Shown here: piece after piece, positions 16,901 through 22,280 of the stretch
Layout: each line of letters begins with the position of its first letter
How positions within the stretch are numbered: the first letter of the stretch is position 1
Source: Bacteroidota bacterium
Lineage (GTDB): Bacteria > Bacteroidota > Bacteroidia > Chitinophagales > Chitinophagaceae
Length of the DNA: 24,422 nt
NCBI GenBank assembly: GCA_023391895.1
Contig: JAEWAC010000020.1
Coordinates: forward strand, 1-24,422
Direction of reading: 5' to 3'
Made by a program: the position numbers and the translations under genes
Notes under the pieces: generated by a model
Database searches by the model: none
The model's input: only the letters and a program-made list of their open reading frames with translations
Told to the model about the DNA's origin: nothing

Positions 16901-17405
16901 CGGTGTTACCCAACTCTTGTACCACCCCGAGGATTACGACCTGCTGCCGGAGCGCCGGGAAAGCTATAAAAAGTTTCAGCACCACAACTCCATGGTACAG
17001 TATGAGTGCCGGATGAAAACCAAGTCCGGCGACTGGTGCTGGGTGCTGGTGCGGGAAGTGGTCTTTAAAGCAGATGCGGATGGCCGGGTAGTGGAGATAC
17101 TAGGCGCGGCGCTGGATATTACCCGGCGTAAGGAAATGGAAAAGACCCTGCTGCAAAATTCGTTTCAGCTGGAGCAGTCCAATGCCAGTTTGGAAGAATT
17201 TGCCTATGTGGCCAGCCACGACTTAAAAGAGCCGCTGCGCAAAATTTCCACCTTTGGCGACCGGCTGATCAACACCCAGATGGACAAGCTGACTGATGAC
17301 GGTAAAATTTACCTGAAAAAGATTGTGGACGCCTCCCAGCGCATGCAAACCATGATCACCGACCTCCTGTCCATCTCCATGATTACCGGCGACCGCTCTT
17401 TTTAA
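13926..17405 (+). CDS. Seven-PAS sensor histidine kinase, sensory and HisKA part (ended by in-frame TAA)
   Basis: A soluble sensor kinase without membrane segments. Residues about 1-165 are helical and may be an RsbR/globin-like input region (uncertain). Seven PAS domains follow at roughly 167-290, 300-410, 420-540, 545-665, 668-795, 800-935 and 945-1070. A HisKA domain has phospho-accepting His1098 in ASHDLKEPLRK. Translation stops at TAA 17403-17405, just after the second HisKA helix, so the 1159-residue product lacks the ATPase domain. That domain continues in the same frame to 17885. The start is GTG 13926; no ATG exists between it and the upstream in-frame stop at 13854. PAS 3-5 are close relatives of each other. 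The receiver gene downstream is the likely partner. As written, this product could not phosphorylate itself. Confidence 0.88.
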   Translation: MQTNTISGKLKLDFVHLPAFADYLLTHRMRDYSTFQIRLSQQLDVPLLKLLEGMAEEELVQFVMQTGREFLTYLAQNQAQQQIDQAVKKWTENQLPNIDKYEVVAEDITLISYVRKQTFLHFIPDYSQDVEKMIELIREIDLFTMAAETTSTNTYISLLKERINEHSHFIQKINNTTPGAIYVFDVANLKGIYSNGKLKDMIGYDHEELNELGHRVVTELMHPDDVQEAKENFLKVRQAQDGEIRSHRFRIKTKDTTYRWIRIYESVFKRARDGSVTQTIGIVLDVDKEKKVAEQLQQREQQLLEAQDIAQIGSFVWEFETKRLYGTPKMYEILEIEEENTYQTVFSNIYPADRQKVANCLTSAIKTGVYECEYRYNGAHHQKTIWSKGVVTYKDNQPLRLTGTIMDITERSRILENLRQSDRRHKQAEALTHLGNYELNLHTNEIKMSDELYRIYSLEPSNEAQNYNIITTFRHPEDAATVISELHRAIEQKKPFDFHYRIVAKDGSIKILRARGEVLNDENNQPAKLIGTVQDITEKQKLIEKLKSSEHMYKQAEALANMGNYSMNLLTDELEWTDQLYKIYGMDPQAEKITLDRFFSFIHPDDRLHVDQCIEAFYKTGSADYTFRIITGSGEVKTLRSIAQLQVDANGKPVYVVGTEQDVTEHKKLIDSLERSQKLYKQAQSIARLGNWSFNVQTKETTWSEELFRIYELPPTEKVSFELFLSFVHPEDKEGLLAYFEKCIQEKTPYNKRHRIILRNGKIKTLQRRGELRLDAAGNVVEIFGTTQDITEQQAAENELREKQNFIQKIADATPSIIASYNINTGQYVFINEGIRKLLGYDPEEVLQKGAALFVELIHPDDLAVIMEKNQQLLVHYNQPEHQSENNIIAEFRYRIRHKNGHYRWFQTYGTIFDRNSQGLIEHLLNISLDITEQIEATQKVVEQEHFINQIADASPTILYLYNVAENRIAYINREIYYVLGYTADEIIKAGDGVTQLLYHPEDYDLLPERRESYKKFQHHNSMVQYECRMKTKSGDWCWVLVREVVFKADADGRVVEILGAALDITRRKEMEKTLLQNSFQLEQSNASLEEFAYVASHDLKEPLRKISTFGDRLINTQMDKLTDDGKIYLKKIVDASQRMQTMITDLLSISMITGDRSF
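17403..17405 (+). other. In-frame TAA nonsense codon inside a histidine kinase frame
   Basis: The codons read ...GGC GAC CGC TCT TTT TAA TCC TGT AGT CTG CAA ACT..., and the frame on both sides is the same. A missing or extra base would shift the frame, so this is a substitution (for example from CAA, GAA or AAA), readthrough, or a base-call error. Confidence 0.9.
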
Positions 17406-17435
17406 TCCTGTAGTCTGCAAACTATACTGGACGAA

Positions 17436-17885
17436 GTGCTGCAGACCTTGGAATTTAAAATTGAGCATAAAGCGGCCGTTATTCATGCCGATCCGTTGCC
17501 AGAGGCCAATATTGTACCTTCGCAGTTTCGCCAGCTTTTCCAGAACCTGCTGAGTAATTCGCTGAAGTTTGTACGGGAAGGCGTACAGCCGGTTATTGAA
17601 ATCAAACATAGTTTTGTAATGCCGCAGGAAGTGGAGAACCTGCAACTAACCAAGGCCGACCAATACCACAAGCTGCAGTTTACAGATAATGGTATTGGAT
17701 TTGAAGATGAATATGCCGGAAAGATTTTCGCCATCTTTCAGCGCCTGCATGGCCGCAGCGAATATGAAGGAACCGGGATCGGACTGGCCATTTGCAAAAA
17801 AATCGTAGAGCACCATGGTGGCGCCATCTATGCTTCCGGTGAGCCCAACCAGGGTGCAACGTTTACAATAATTCTACCTGCTTGA
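17436..17885 (+). CDS. Histidine kinase ATPase domain, C-terminal continuation of the split kinase
   Basis: This frame continues the 13926-17405 kinase in phase; the coding signal begins at 17406 with SCSLQTILDEVLQTLE. If translated separately, GTG 17436 is the first start. It carries a complete HATPase_c fold: N box LFQNLLSNSLKFV, G1 box DNGIGF, an F-box-like IFAIFQRLHGRSEYEG, and G2 box GTGIGLAICKKIVEHHGG, ending GATFTIILPA. No ATP-binding motif is damaged, which fits a recent interruption. Without the HisKA domain it would have no dimerisation or phospho-acceptor part of its own. The TGA stop overlaps the TTG start of the receiver gene by four bases, so its translation is probably coupled to the receiver. 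It could be a pseudogene fragment or the second half of a read-through product. Confidence 0.8.
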   Translation: MLQTLEFKIEHKAAVIHADPLPEANIVPSQFRQLFQNLLSNSLKFVREGVQPVIEIKHSFVMPQEVENLQLTKADQYHKLQFTDNGIGFEDEYAGKIFAIFQRLHGRSEYEGTGIGLAICKKIVEHHGGAIYASGEPNQGATFTIILPA

Positions 17886-18283
17886 ATCATAAATATTCTA
17901 TTCTGATTGTGGATGACGATGCTGACGACCGGGAAATATTAAGAGATGCTTTTATGACCCAAAACGATCAGCCGCACTATGTTTTTCTGGAGAACGGAGA
18001 TGCTTTACTGGACTACCTGGGTGAAAACGTAGAAACCCTGCCCTCCCTGATCCTAATGGACCTGAACATGCCGGGCAAGGACGGCCGGGAAGCCCTGAAG
18101 GAAATCAAATCCAATCAGAAGCTGCAACACATCCCCACCGTAGTGTTCACCACTTCATCGTCACAGCGCGACAAGCAAATGTCGTATAGCCTGGGGGCCA
18201 ATTGCTTTGTCACCAAGCCGGACACTTTTAACAAGCTGGTGGAACTGGCTTCGTCCATCTCCCGTCTTTGGCTGCAGGACTGA
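17882..18283 (+). CDS. CheY-like single-domain response regulator
   Basis: A 133-residue stand-alone receiver domain without an output domain, like the Rcp1-type partners of soluble PAS or phytochrome kinases. The acidic pocket is Asp11-Asp12, the phospho-acceptor is Asp60 in LILMDLNMPGKDG, the switch residue is Thr90 in VVFTTSS, and the conserved Lys112 sits in FVTKPD. The start is TTG at 17882, because the first beta strand (SILIVDDD) needs it and no ATG is available. It overlaps the kinase stop as TTGA, a sign of translational coupling. It probably accepts phosphate from the upstream kinase and passes the signal by protein contact. If the kinase is truly dead it would need another phospho-donor. 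Confidence 0.92.
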   Translation: MNHKYSILIVDDDADDREILRDAFMTQNDQPHYVFLENGDALLDYLGENVETLPSLILMDLNMPGKDGREALKEIKSNQKLQHIPTVVFTTSSSQRDKQMSYSLGANCFVTKPDTFNKLVELASSISRLWLQD

Positions 18284-18294
18284 TTTATTTGAGA

Positions 18295-18360
18295 CGTGAG
18301 AGATGAAACGACAGTTGTGGAAGAAAACTGTGTCTCACGTTTGTCGTTTCACCTCTCACG
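18295..18360 (+). terminator. Long inverted repeat after the response regulator gene
   Basis: CGTGAGAGATGAAACGACA (18295-18313) pairs with 18342-18360 over 19 bp with a single non-Watson-Crick position (A opposite C). The loop is 28 bases and no clear T run follows. The arms have a loose 7-bp rhythm (acgtgag, agatgaa, acgacag), like the other heptamer repeats here. It probably ends or stabilises the kinase-regulator transcript. Confidence 0.65.
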
Positions 18361-18406
18361 AAAGGTTGCCGGCAGCGTGGCATTATATTTTAATACCTGA
18401 GTGGTA

Positions 18407-19141
18407 ATGGCAAAGCAGTGGTACATAGGCTGCTCGGGGTTTTATTATAAAGACTGGAAAGAAGTCTTTTATCCCAAGGGGTTACCGCAGGCAAAGTGGT
18501 TTGAATACTATTGCCAGCATTTTAACACCCTGGAGCTGAATGTTACTTTTTACCGGTTTCCGCAACTGGCGCAACTGCAAAGCTGGAACCGGAAAGCACC
18601 CGATGGTTTTGTGTTTTCGGTGAAGGCGCCGCAAATGATCACCCACCAAAAAAAATTTGCCGGCACCCAAAGCCTGGCGCAGGAGTTTTATGATATGTTA
18701 AACCTGGGACTGGAAGACAAGCTGGGCCCGGTTTTGTTTCAGCTGCCGCCTTCCCTTTCTTACTCGGAGGCCCTGCTGGAAATGATTTTAGATCATATGG
18801 ACCCTGCCTTTAAAAATGTCATTGAGTTCCGGCACATCAGCTGGTGGCGCAAAGAAGTAATAGAGGCGCTCAGCCGGGAAAACATTACCTTTTGCGGTGT
18901 TAGCTTTCCGGGCCTGCTGGATGATGTCGTGATCAATACCCTTACGCCCTACTATCGTTTCCATGGGGTTCCCAAACTGTACTACTCTCCTTATGATACC
19001 ACTTTTCTGGAGCAGGTGGTCCAAACCTTTCGGCAGGATGAAGATGTAAAAGAAGTTTATCTTTATTTCAACAATACGGCTGCCGCCGCCGCTTTACCCA
19101 ATGCCCGCTATGTGCAGCAGCTGGTAATGGATCAACCCTAA
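18407..19141 (+). CDS. DUF72 family protein (YecE-like)
   Basis: A 244-residue protein of the DUF72/YecE family, a TIM-barrel-like fold of unknown biochemical function. Family features are the N-terminal YIGCSGFYYKDWKEVFYP, then FNTLELNVTFYRFP, FVFSVKAPQMITH, LGPVLFQLPPS, and VIEFRHISWW. The C-terminal YLYFNNTAAAAALPNA matches the usual family ending. ATG 18407 is chosen over GTG 18401, two codons upstream, because it gives the common MAKQWYIGCSG start. No signal peptide or membrane segment is present. The DinB-like gene begins 11 bp after its stop, so the two are probably cotranscribed. The role cannot be inferred further from context. Confidence 0.9.
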   Translation: MAKQWYIGCSGFYYKDWKEVFYPKGLPQAKWFEYYCQHFNTLELNVTFYRFPQLAQLQSWNRKAPDGFVFSVKAPQMITHQKKFAGTQSLAQEFYDMLNLGLEDKLGPVLFQLPPSLSYSEALLEMILDHMDPAFKNVIEFRHISWWRKEVIEALSRENITFCGVSFPGLLDDVVINTLTPYYRFHGVPKLYYSPYDTTFLEQVVQTFRQDEDVKEVYLYFNNTAAAAALPNARYVQQLVMDQP

Positions 19142-19152
19142 CAACCAAAGCC

Positions 19153-19671
19153 ATGACACCCCAACTACCCTGGTTTCAAAGACAGTTTCATTTTGATTTT
19201 CCGGTGACCCTGTTTCCGGTTATTTTCAGCCGGCTGGAGGGCAGTATGTTCCGCCTGGCCCACTTGCTACAAACGGCTGATGAGGACCGGTGCAGTTACA
19301 ACCCGCAGGGCTGGTCAGTTAAACAACACCTGGGACACCTCTACGACCTGGAAGACTTGTGGTGGGAGCGCCTGGCAGACTTTCATCAAAAAAAAGCGGT
19401 GCTGACAGCGGCGGATCTTACCAATAGAAAAACAGAAGAAGCCGGACACAACGACAATACCCTGGAGAACCTGCTGAACGCCTTTGCCAGGGAACGGCAA
19501 AAAATGCTGGAAACCATTTATGACCTGGAGCCGGCAGACCTGACCCAAACCGCTTTGCACCCCCGGCTGAACCAACCTATGCGCATGATTGATGCGCTGT
19601 ATTTCGTGGCCGAACACGACGATCATCATATTGCTGTCATATCATCCCTTTTAAGAAAACCGGTTGGATAA
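19153..19671 (+). CDS. DinB/YfiT-like putative metal-dependent protein
   Basis: A 172-residue four-helix-bundle protein of the DinB_2 superfamily, which includes thiol transferases and many stress-linked proteins of unknown reaction. Candidate metal ligands are His59 (in WSVKQHLGHLYDLE) and His155 and His159 (in AEHDDHHIAVI), matching the three-histidine pattern of the family. Length is typical. It starts 11 bp after the DUF72 gene and probably shares its transcript. No terminator is evident after it; a gene-poor stretch follows. Substrate is unknown; a thiol transferase role (bacillithiol-related in Firmicutes homologues) is only a family-level possibility. Confidence 0.85.
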   Translation: MTPQLPWFQRQFHFDFPVTLFPVIFSRLEGSMFRLAHLLQTADEDRCSYNPQGWSVKQHLGHLYDLEDLWWERLADFHQKKAVLTAADLTNRKTEEAGHNDNTLENLLNAFARERQKMLETIYDLEPADLTQTALHPRLNQPMRMIDALYFVAEHDDHHIAVISSLLRKPVG

Positions 19672-19986
19672 ATAGAAGAATCAGGAAGATATTCGCCATG
19701 GCTTTCACGAACCGGAATGTCCGTACCAACAATTATGGCCGATCTTTTTCAAGAGCATCAGCATCGCTGTCCGCAAAAAACACCCAACCGCACCTGCGGC
19801 ATATGCCTGTGCGTTACGGTAAGCACCTACCGGGAAAAACCTGAACGGCGCTTGATGAGCTCACCTCAGCCGGACGGCATTAGTGAGCAGCCCGGCCTGC
19901 GAACATTTTTTCCACTTTTTTAGAAATTTGCCCCTCTTTTTTGAAGAAAAATGACAATTGAATAGCGATTTGCCGGCGGCTGGCCT

Positions 19987-20017
19987 TTTGACTTAACACC
20001 GCTATGTGTTACCTTTG
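19987..20017 (+). promoter_or_regulatory. Strong Bacteroidota-type promoter match
   Basis: TTTG (19987-19990), 19-bp spacer, then TACCTTTG (20010-20017), an exact match to TTTG/TAnnTTTG with normal spacing. Transcription would start near 20024, about 30 bp before the ATG of the small ORF and about 200 bp before the next annotated gene. Confidence 0.6.
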
Positions 20018-20055
20018 CGACCGCGGAAGGAATAGCAGTAGTATAGAAATACCCT

Positions 20056-20193
20056 ATGGACGCCCCCCTTGATAGCAACAGAGAAATCAGCTCCATAGTC
20101 TTACTGAACGATGAACGTAATGCGACGCAACAGGCGATCAATAGTAGTACTGCAGCTGGCTTTCCAACAATAACCGGATATTATATTTGTTGA
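20056..20193 (+). CDS. Candidate small/leader ORF (45 aa)
   Basis: An ATG-started frame of 45 codons beginning MDAPLDSNREISSIVLLNDE and ending GFPTITGYYIC. It is placed about 30 bp after the predicted transcription start of the best promoter in the window. It closes with three consecutive in-frame stops (TGA TAA TAA, 20191-20199). I do not recognise a family. It ends 26 bp before the alpha-oxoamine synthase start, so it could be a short cotranscribed protein or a leader peptide affecting the gene below. There is no obvious Shine-Dalgarno sequence, as usual in this phylum. It could also be a chance frame in an untranslated leader. Confidence 0.4.
   Translation: MDAPLDSNREISSIVLLNDERNATQQAINSSTAAGFPTITGYYIC
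20182..20189 (+). promoter_or_regulatory. Second -7-like box upstream of the alpha-oxoamine synthase gene
   Basis: TATATTTG fits TAnnTTTG and lies 30 bp before the ATG at 20220. Upstream, TTTC (20161-20164) is 17 bp away and is a poor -33 match. It overlaps the 3' end of the candidate small ORF. Confidence 0.3.
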
Positions 20194-20219
20194 TAATAAA
20201 CTTTAAAGCGTAAAATAAT

Positions 20220-21479
20220 ATGGCAGATATCTTTGAAAGACTCGTCAAGAATTACGGGCCTCTTGGTCAGCATCGGGAAAGGGCGCATGGCTATTTTGCT
20301 TTTCCAAAACTGGAAGGTGAGATCGGAAGCCGCATGAAATTTCGCGGCAAGGAAATGGTGGTATGGAGCCTGAACAATTACCTGGGCTTAGCCAATCATC
20401 CGGACATCCGCAAAGCCGATACAGAAGCTACCGAGCAATTTGGTTTGGCTTACCCTATGGGTGCCCGCATGATGAGCGGTAACAGCAACTACCACGAGCA
20501 ACTGGAGCGGGAGCTGGCCGAGTTTGTGAGCAAAGAAGATACTGCTTTATTAAACTACGGCTACCAGGGTATGGTGAGCATTATTGATGTATTGTGCGGC
20601 CGTCATGATGTGATTGTGTACGATGCCGAAAGCCATGCCTGTATCATTGATGGCTTGCGCCTGCACCCCGGTCACCGCTACGTGTTTAAGCACAACGACC
20701 TGGAAGATTTTGACAAGCAAATGCAGCGGGCCACAGCCTTGATTGAAAAGCAAGGTGCGGGTGGCATTCTGGTCATTACCGAAGGCGTGTTTGGTATGGC
20801 CGGCGACCAGGGCAAACTGAAAGAGATCGTTGCCTTAAAAGGTAAATACGAGTTCCGCCTGCTGGTAGACGATGCGCATGGCTTTGGCACCCTGGGTGCT
20901 ACGGGTGCAGGTGCCGGCGAAGCGCAGGGCGTGCAGGATGGTATTGACCTGTACTTCTCCACGTTTGCTAAATCCATGGCTTCTATCGGTGCTTTTATTG
21001 CCGGCGACAGATCTATTGTGGATTACATCCGCTACAACATCCGCAGCCAGATTTTTGCCAAAAGCCTGCCCATGCCAATCGTACTGGGTAATTTAAAGCG
21101 TTTGGAAATGCTGCGCAGCATGCCCGAACTGCGGGAAAAACTGTGGAACAATGCCCTGAAACTGCAGGCGGGTTTAAAAGAGCGTGGCTTTGACATTGGC
21201 AAAACCGACACCATGGTAACGCCGGTGTACATGAAAGGTGGCCTGGAAGAAGCAACGGCTATGGTGATGGATATGCGCGAGAACTACGGTATCTTCTGCT
21301 CGATTGTGGTGTACCCGGTTATTCCAAAAGGTCATATTATTTACCGTTTGATTCCTACGGCGGCCCATACCGATGCCGATATTGAAGCAACCCTGAATGC
21401 TTTCAGTGAAACCAAGAAAAAACTGGATCAGGGTGCGTATAAAGTAGAAGCCATTCCGGATATGGCGGAAGCAAGATAG
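20220..21479 (+). CDS. PLP-dependent alpha-oxoamine synthase family enzyme (serine palmitoyltransferase / KBL-like)
   Basis: A 419-residue fold-type I PLP enzyme of the alpha-oxoamine synthase family, which condenses an amino acid with an acyl-CoA. Key residues are visible: His139 in AESHACIIDG, Glu188 in ITEGVFGMAGD, Asp218 and His220 in LLVDDAHGFGTLG, and the PLP-binding Lys251 in STFAKSMASIG. NYLGLANHP (53-61) and GARMMSGNSNYHEQLE (81-96) are family signatures. Candidates are serine palmitoyltransferase (sphingolipids are common in Bacteroidota) and 2-amino-3-ketobutyrate CoA ligase. The extended N-terminus (MADIFERLVKNYGPLGQHRERAHG) and IFCSIVVYPVIPKG segment suggest a Bacteroidota-specific subfamily, so I leave the substrate open. 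It is transcribed alone, with a long leader upstream and a strong terminator downstream. Confidence 0.88.
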   Translation: MADIFERLVKNYGPLGQHRERAHGYFAFPKLEGEIGSRMKFRGKEMVVWSLNNYLGLANHPDIRKADTEATEQFGLAYPMGARMMSGNSNYHEQLERELAEFVSKEDTALLNYGYQGMVSIIDVLCGRHDVIVYDAESHACIIDGLRLHPGHRYVFKHNDLEDFDKQMQRATALIEKQGAGGILVITEGVFGMAGDQGKLKEIVALKGKYEFRLLVDDAHGFGTLGATGAGAGEAQGVQDGIDLYFSTFAKSMASIGAFIAGDRSIVDYIRYNIRSQIFAKSLPMPIVLGNLKRLEMLRSMPELREKLWNNALKLQAGLKERGFDIGKTDTMVTPVYMKGGLEEATAMVMDMRENYGIFCSIVVYPVIPKGHIIYRLIPTAAHTDADIEATLNAFSETKKKLDQGAYKVEAIPDMAEAR

Positions 21480-21501
21480 GTTTTTAAAATACCCATATAT
21501 G

Positions 21502-21530
21502 AAAGGCACTACTTGAAGTAGTGCCTTTTT
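21502..21530 (+). terminator. Terminator after the alpha-oxoamine synthase gene
   Basis: AAAGGCACTACTT / AAGTAGTGCCTTT is a perfect 13-bp palindrome with T residues following, 22 bp after the stop codon. The A-rich left side means it could work in both directions. Confidence 0.88.
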
Positions 21531-21583
21531 GTTTTGCGTTTGTATGAAGATTTCAATGTTATAGATTTTCAAACGGTACTATT

Positions 21584-21671
21584 TACTACTTCTTTAAAAC
21601 CTATATCAACTTCTTCGAAAGTCCATAGGGCCTTTTGATTCCTCACCCTATGGAATTGTAAAGAAGTAGTA
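21584..21671. repeat. Nested palindrome built from short-motif copies
   Basis: Outer arms TACTACTTCTTTA (21584-21596) and TAAAGAAGTAGTA (21659-21671) are perfect 13-bp inverted repeats. Inside them CCATAGGG (21623-21630) and CCCTATGG (21646-21653) are a second perfect pair. Two direct copies of the dispersed short motif (21587-21607 and 21608-21630) face a degenerate inverted copy, as in bacterial REP/BIME-type elements. Confidence 0.75.
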
Positions 21672-21689
21672 CCGCCTCTCCCACCTGTC

Positions 21690-21710
21690 ATGCTGAACTT
21701 GTTTCAGCAT
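21690..21710. repeat. ATGCTGAA/TTCAGCAT hairpin repeat
   Basis: Perfect 8-bp arms around CTTGT. From general familiarity, the 'CATGCTGAACTTGTTTCAGCAT' type of sequence recurs between genes in many Bacteroidota genomes; this was not searched. Confidence 0.6.
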
Positions 21711-21718
21711 CTCTTTGT

Positions 21719-21766
21719 CACTTCTTTCAAAACCCCATATCAGCACTTCTTTCAAAAAGTCATATG
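21719..21766. repeat. Two tandem short-motif copies
   Basis: CTTCTTTCAAAACCCCATAT (within 21719-21741) and CTTCTTTCAAAAAGTCATAT (within 21743-21766) are direct copies 24 bp apart. They are the clearest tandem example of the dispersed motif in the window. Confidence 0.8.
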
Positions 21767-22076
21767 ACTATTTGCTGTTCTACCGGTAGTTAGCGCTTCT
21801 TACTTTTGCTCCCCGAAAAAGGGGAGCAAAAAGTTCAAGGCCAACCCGATGGCTCCGCCCGTTTGGCCGGCCCACGCACAGCAACCCTCACCATAGAGTG
21901 TATCCTTGTTTAATGAATTGTAGATAATTTGACTTGTCTTTACCGATATGGGTTTTTGAAGAAGTTCAAATCCTTTTGCGTGCTGAGGTAAGCTACTGCA
22001 GGCGCTGTATCCCGCTAATCTTTCTCTACAGCAATATGTGTACAAAGTTATCGCGGGATAAGGCGCTGCACCAATC
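21754..22076 (-). repeat. Composite dispersed element, copy B (core)
   Basis: The reverse complement aligns with 5131-5459 over its full length. On the minus strand it starts with TTGGTGCAGCGCCTTATCCC and ends with a short-motif copy near 21754-21766. The TATCCCGC/GCGGGATA hairpin is kept, and the pairing just outside it (GCGCC with AGCGC) is better than in copy A. The perfect hairpin TTTTGCTCCCC-GAAAAA-GGGGAGCAAAA (21804-21831) replaces a weaker version in copy A. Confidence 0.85.
21802..21834. terminator. Bidirectional terminator-like hairpin within copy B
   Basis: ACTTTTGCTCCCC and GGGGAGCAAAAAGT pair over about 13 bp with one bulged base around the loop GAAAAA, with T-rich (left) and A-rich (right) outer parts. 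It has the shape of a terminator on either strand. Confidence 0.55.
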
Positions 22077-22092
22077 TCTCCCTTTTTTCAAT

Positions 22093-22213
22093 TTTTCATT
22101 TTACATTTTAACTTTTGCCTTAGCTTTCAGCTTTCCGCCTTTCGCCTTCTTTACTTATTACTTAAAACTTACTACTTATCACTTCTTCTGTGGACTGTCG
22201 TCTGTCGACTGTG
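22093..22213. repeat. Degenerate 7-bp tandem array (about 17 units)
   Basis: Read in sevens from 22123: agctttc, agctttc, cgccttc, gccttct, ttactta, ttactta, aaactta, ctactta, tcacttc, ttctgtg, gactgtc, gtctgtc, gactgtg. The preceding units (tttttca, ttttaca, ttttaac, ttttgcc, 22093-22120) continue the period. The motif changes gradually along the array while the period stays at seven. It flanks copy B in the same relative position as 5041-5117 flanks copy A. Confidence 0.85.
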
Positions 22214-22250
22214 GACTTTTCTTTCTTCCTCATCCAAAAAACTTAACCAC

Positions 22251-22258
22251 TACTTTTG
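22251..22258 (+). promoter_or_regulatory. Candidate -7 box for the hydroxyacyl-CoA dehydrogenase gene
   Basis: TACTTTTG matches TAnnTTTG and lies 22 bp before the ATG at 22281. The -33 region falls in the T/C-rich end of the heptamer array and has no clear TTTG. Confidence 0.45.
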
Positions 22259-22280
22259 CACCAACTTAAAATACGATTGC

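Larger units (their letters stand above)
19672..20219. other. Long leader/intergenic region upstream of the alpha-oxoamine synthase gene
   Basis: The first 300 bp contain no gene I can support; short frames at 19699 and 19717 lack family features. From 19987 there is a strong promoter match, a candidate 45-codon ORF (20056-20193), and a second -7-like box (20182-20189) shortly before the gene at 20220. Confidence 0.55.
21480..22280. other. Gene-poor, repeat-rich intergenic region
   Basis: About 800 bp without a supported gene. It holds the terminator (21502-21530), a nested palindrome (21584-21671), a CTGAAC/GTTTCAG-type hairpin (21690-21710), copy B of the composite element (21754-22076), its heptamer array (22093-22213) and a promoter-like box at 22251. 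At least six copies of the short motif fall here. Small frames at 21800-22045 (minus) and 21934-22269 (plus) lie in repeat DNA and are rejected. Confidence 0.75.

Noticed and set aside
19717..19923. Plus-strand frame of 68 codons with several cysteines
   Set aside because: No start signal, no recognisable metal-binding spacing and no conserved family; an overlapping frame at 19699 is equally open.
21800..22045. Minus-strand frame of 81 codons inside composite element copy B
   Set aside because: Copy A has a 2-base length difference and an in-frame TAA in the matching region, so the frame is not conserved.
21934..22269. Plus-strand frame of 111 codons
   Set aside because: It crosses the element end and the heptamer array; the low-complexity F/T/Y-rich translation reflects the repeat, not a protein.
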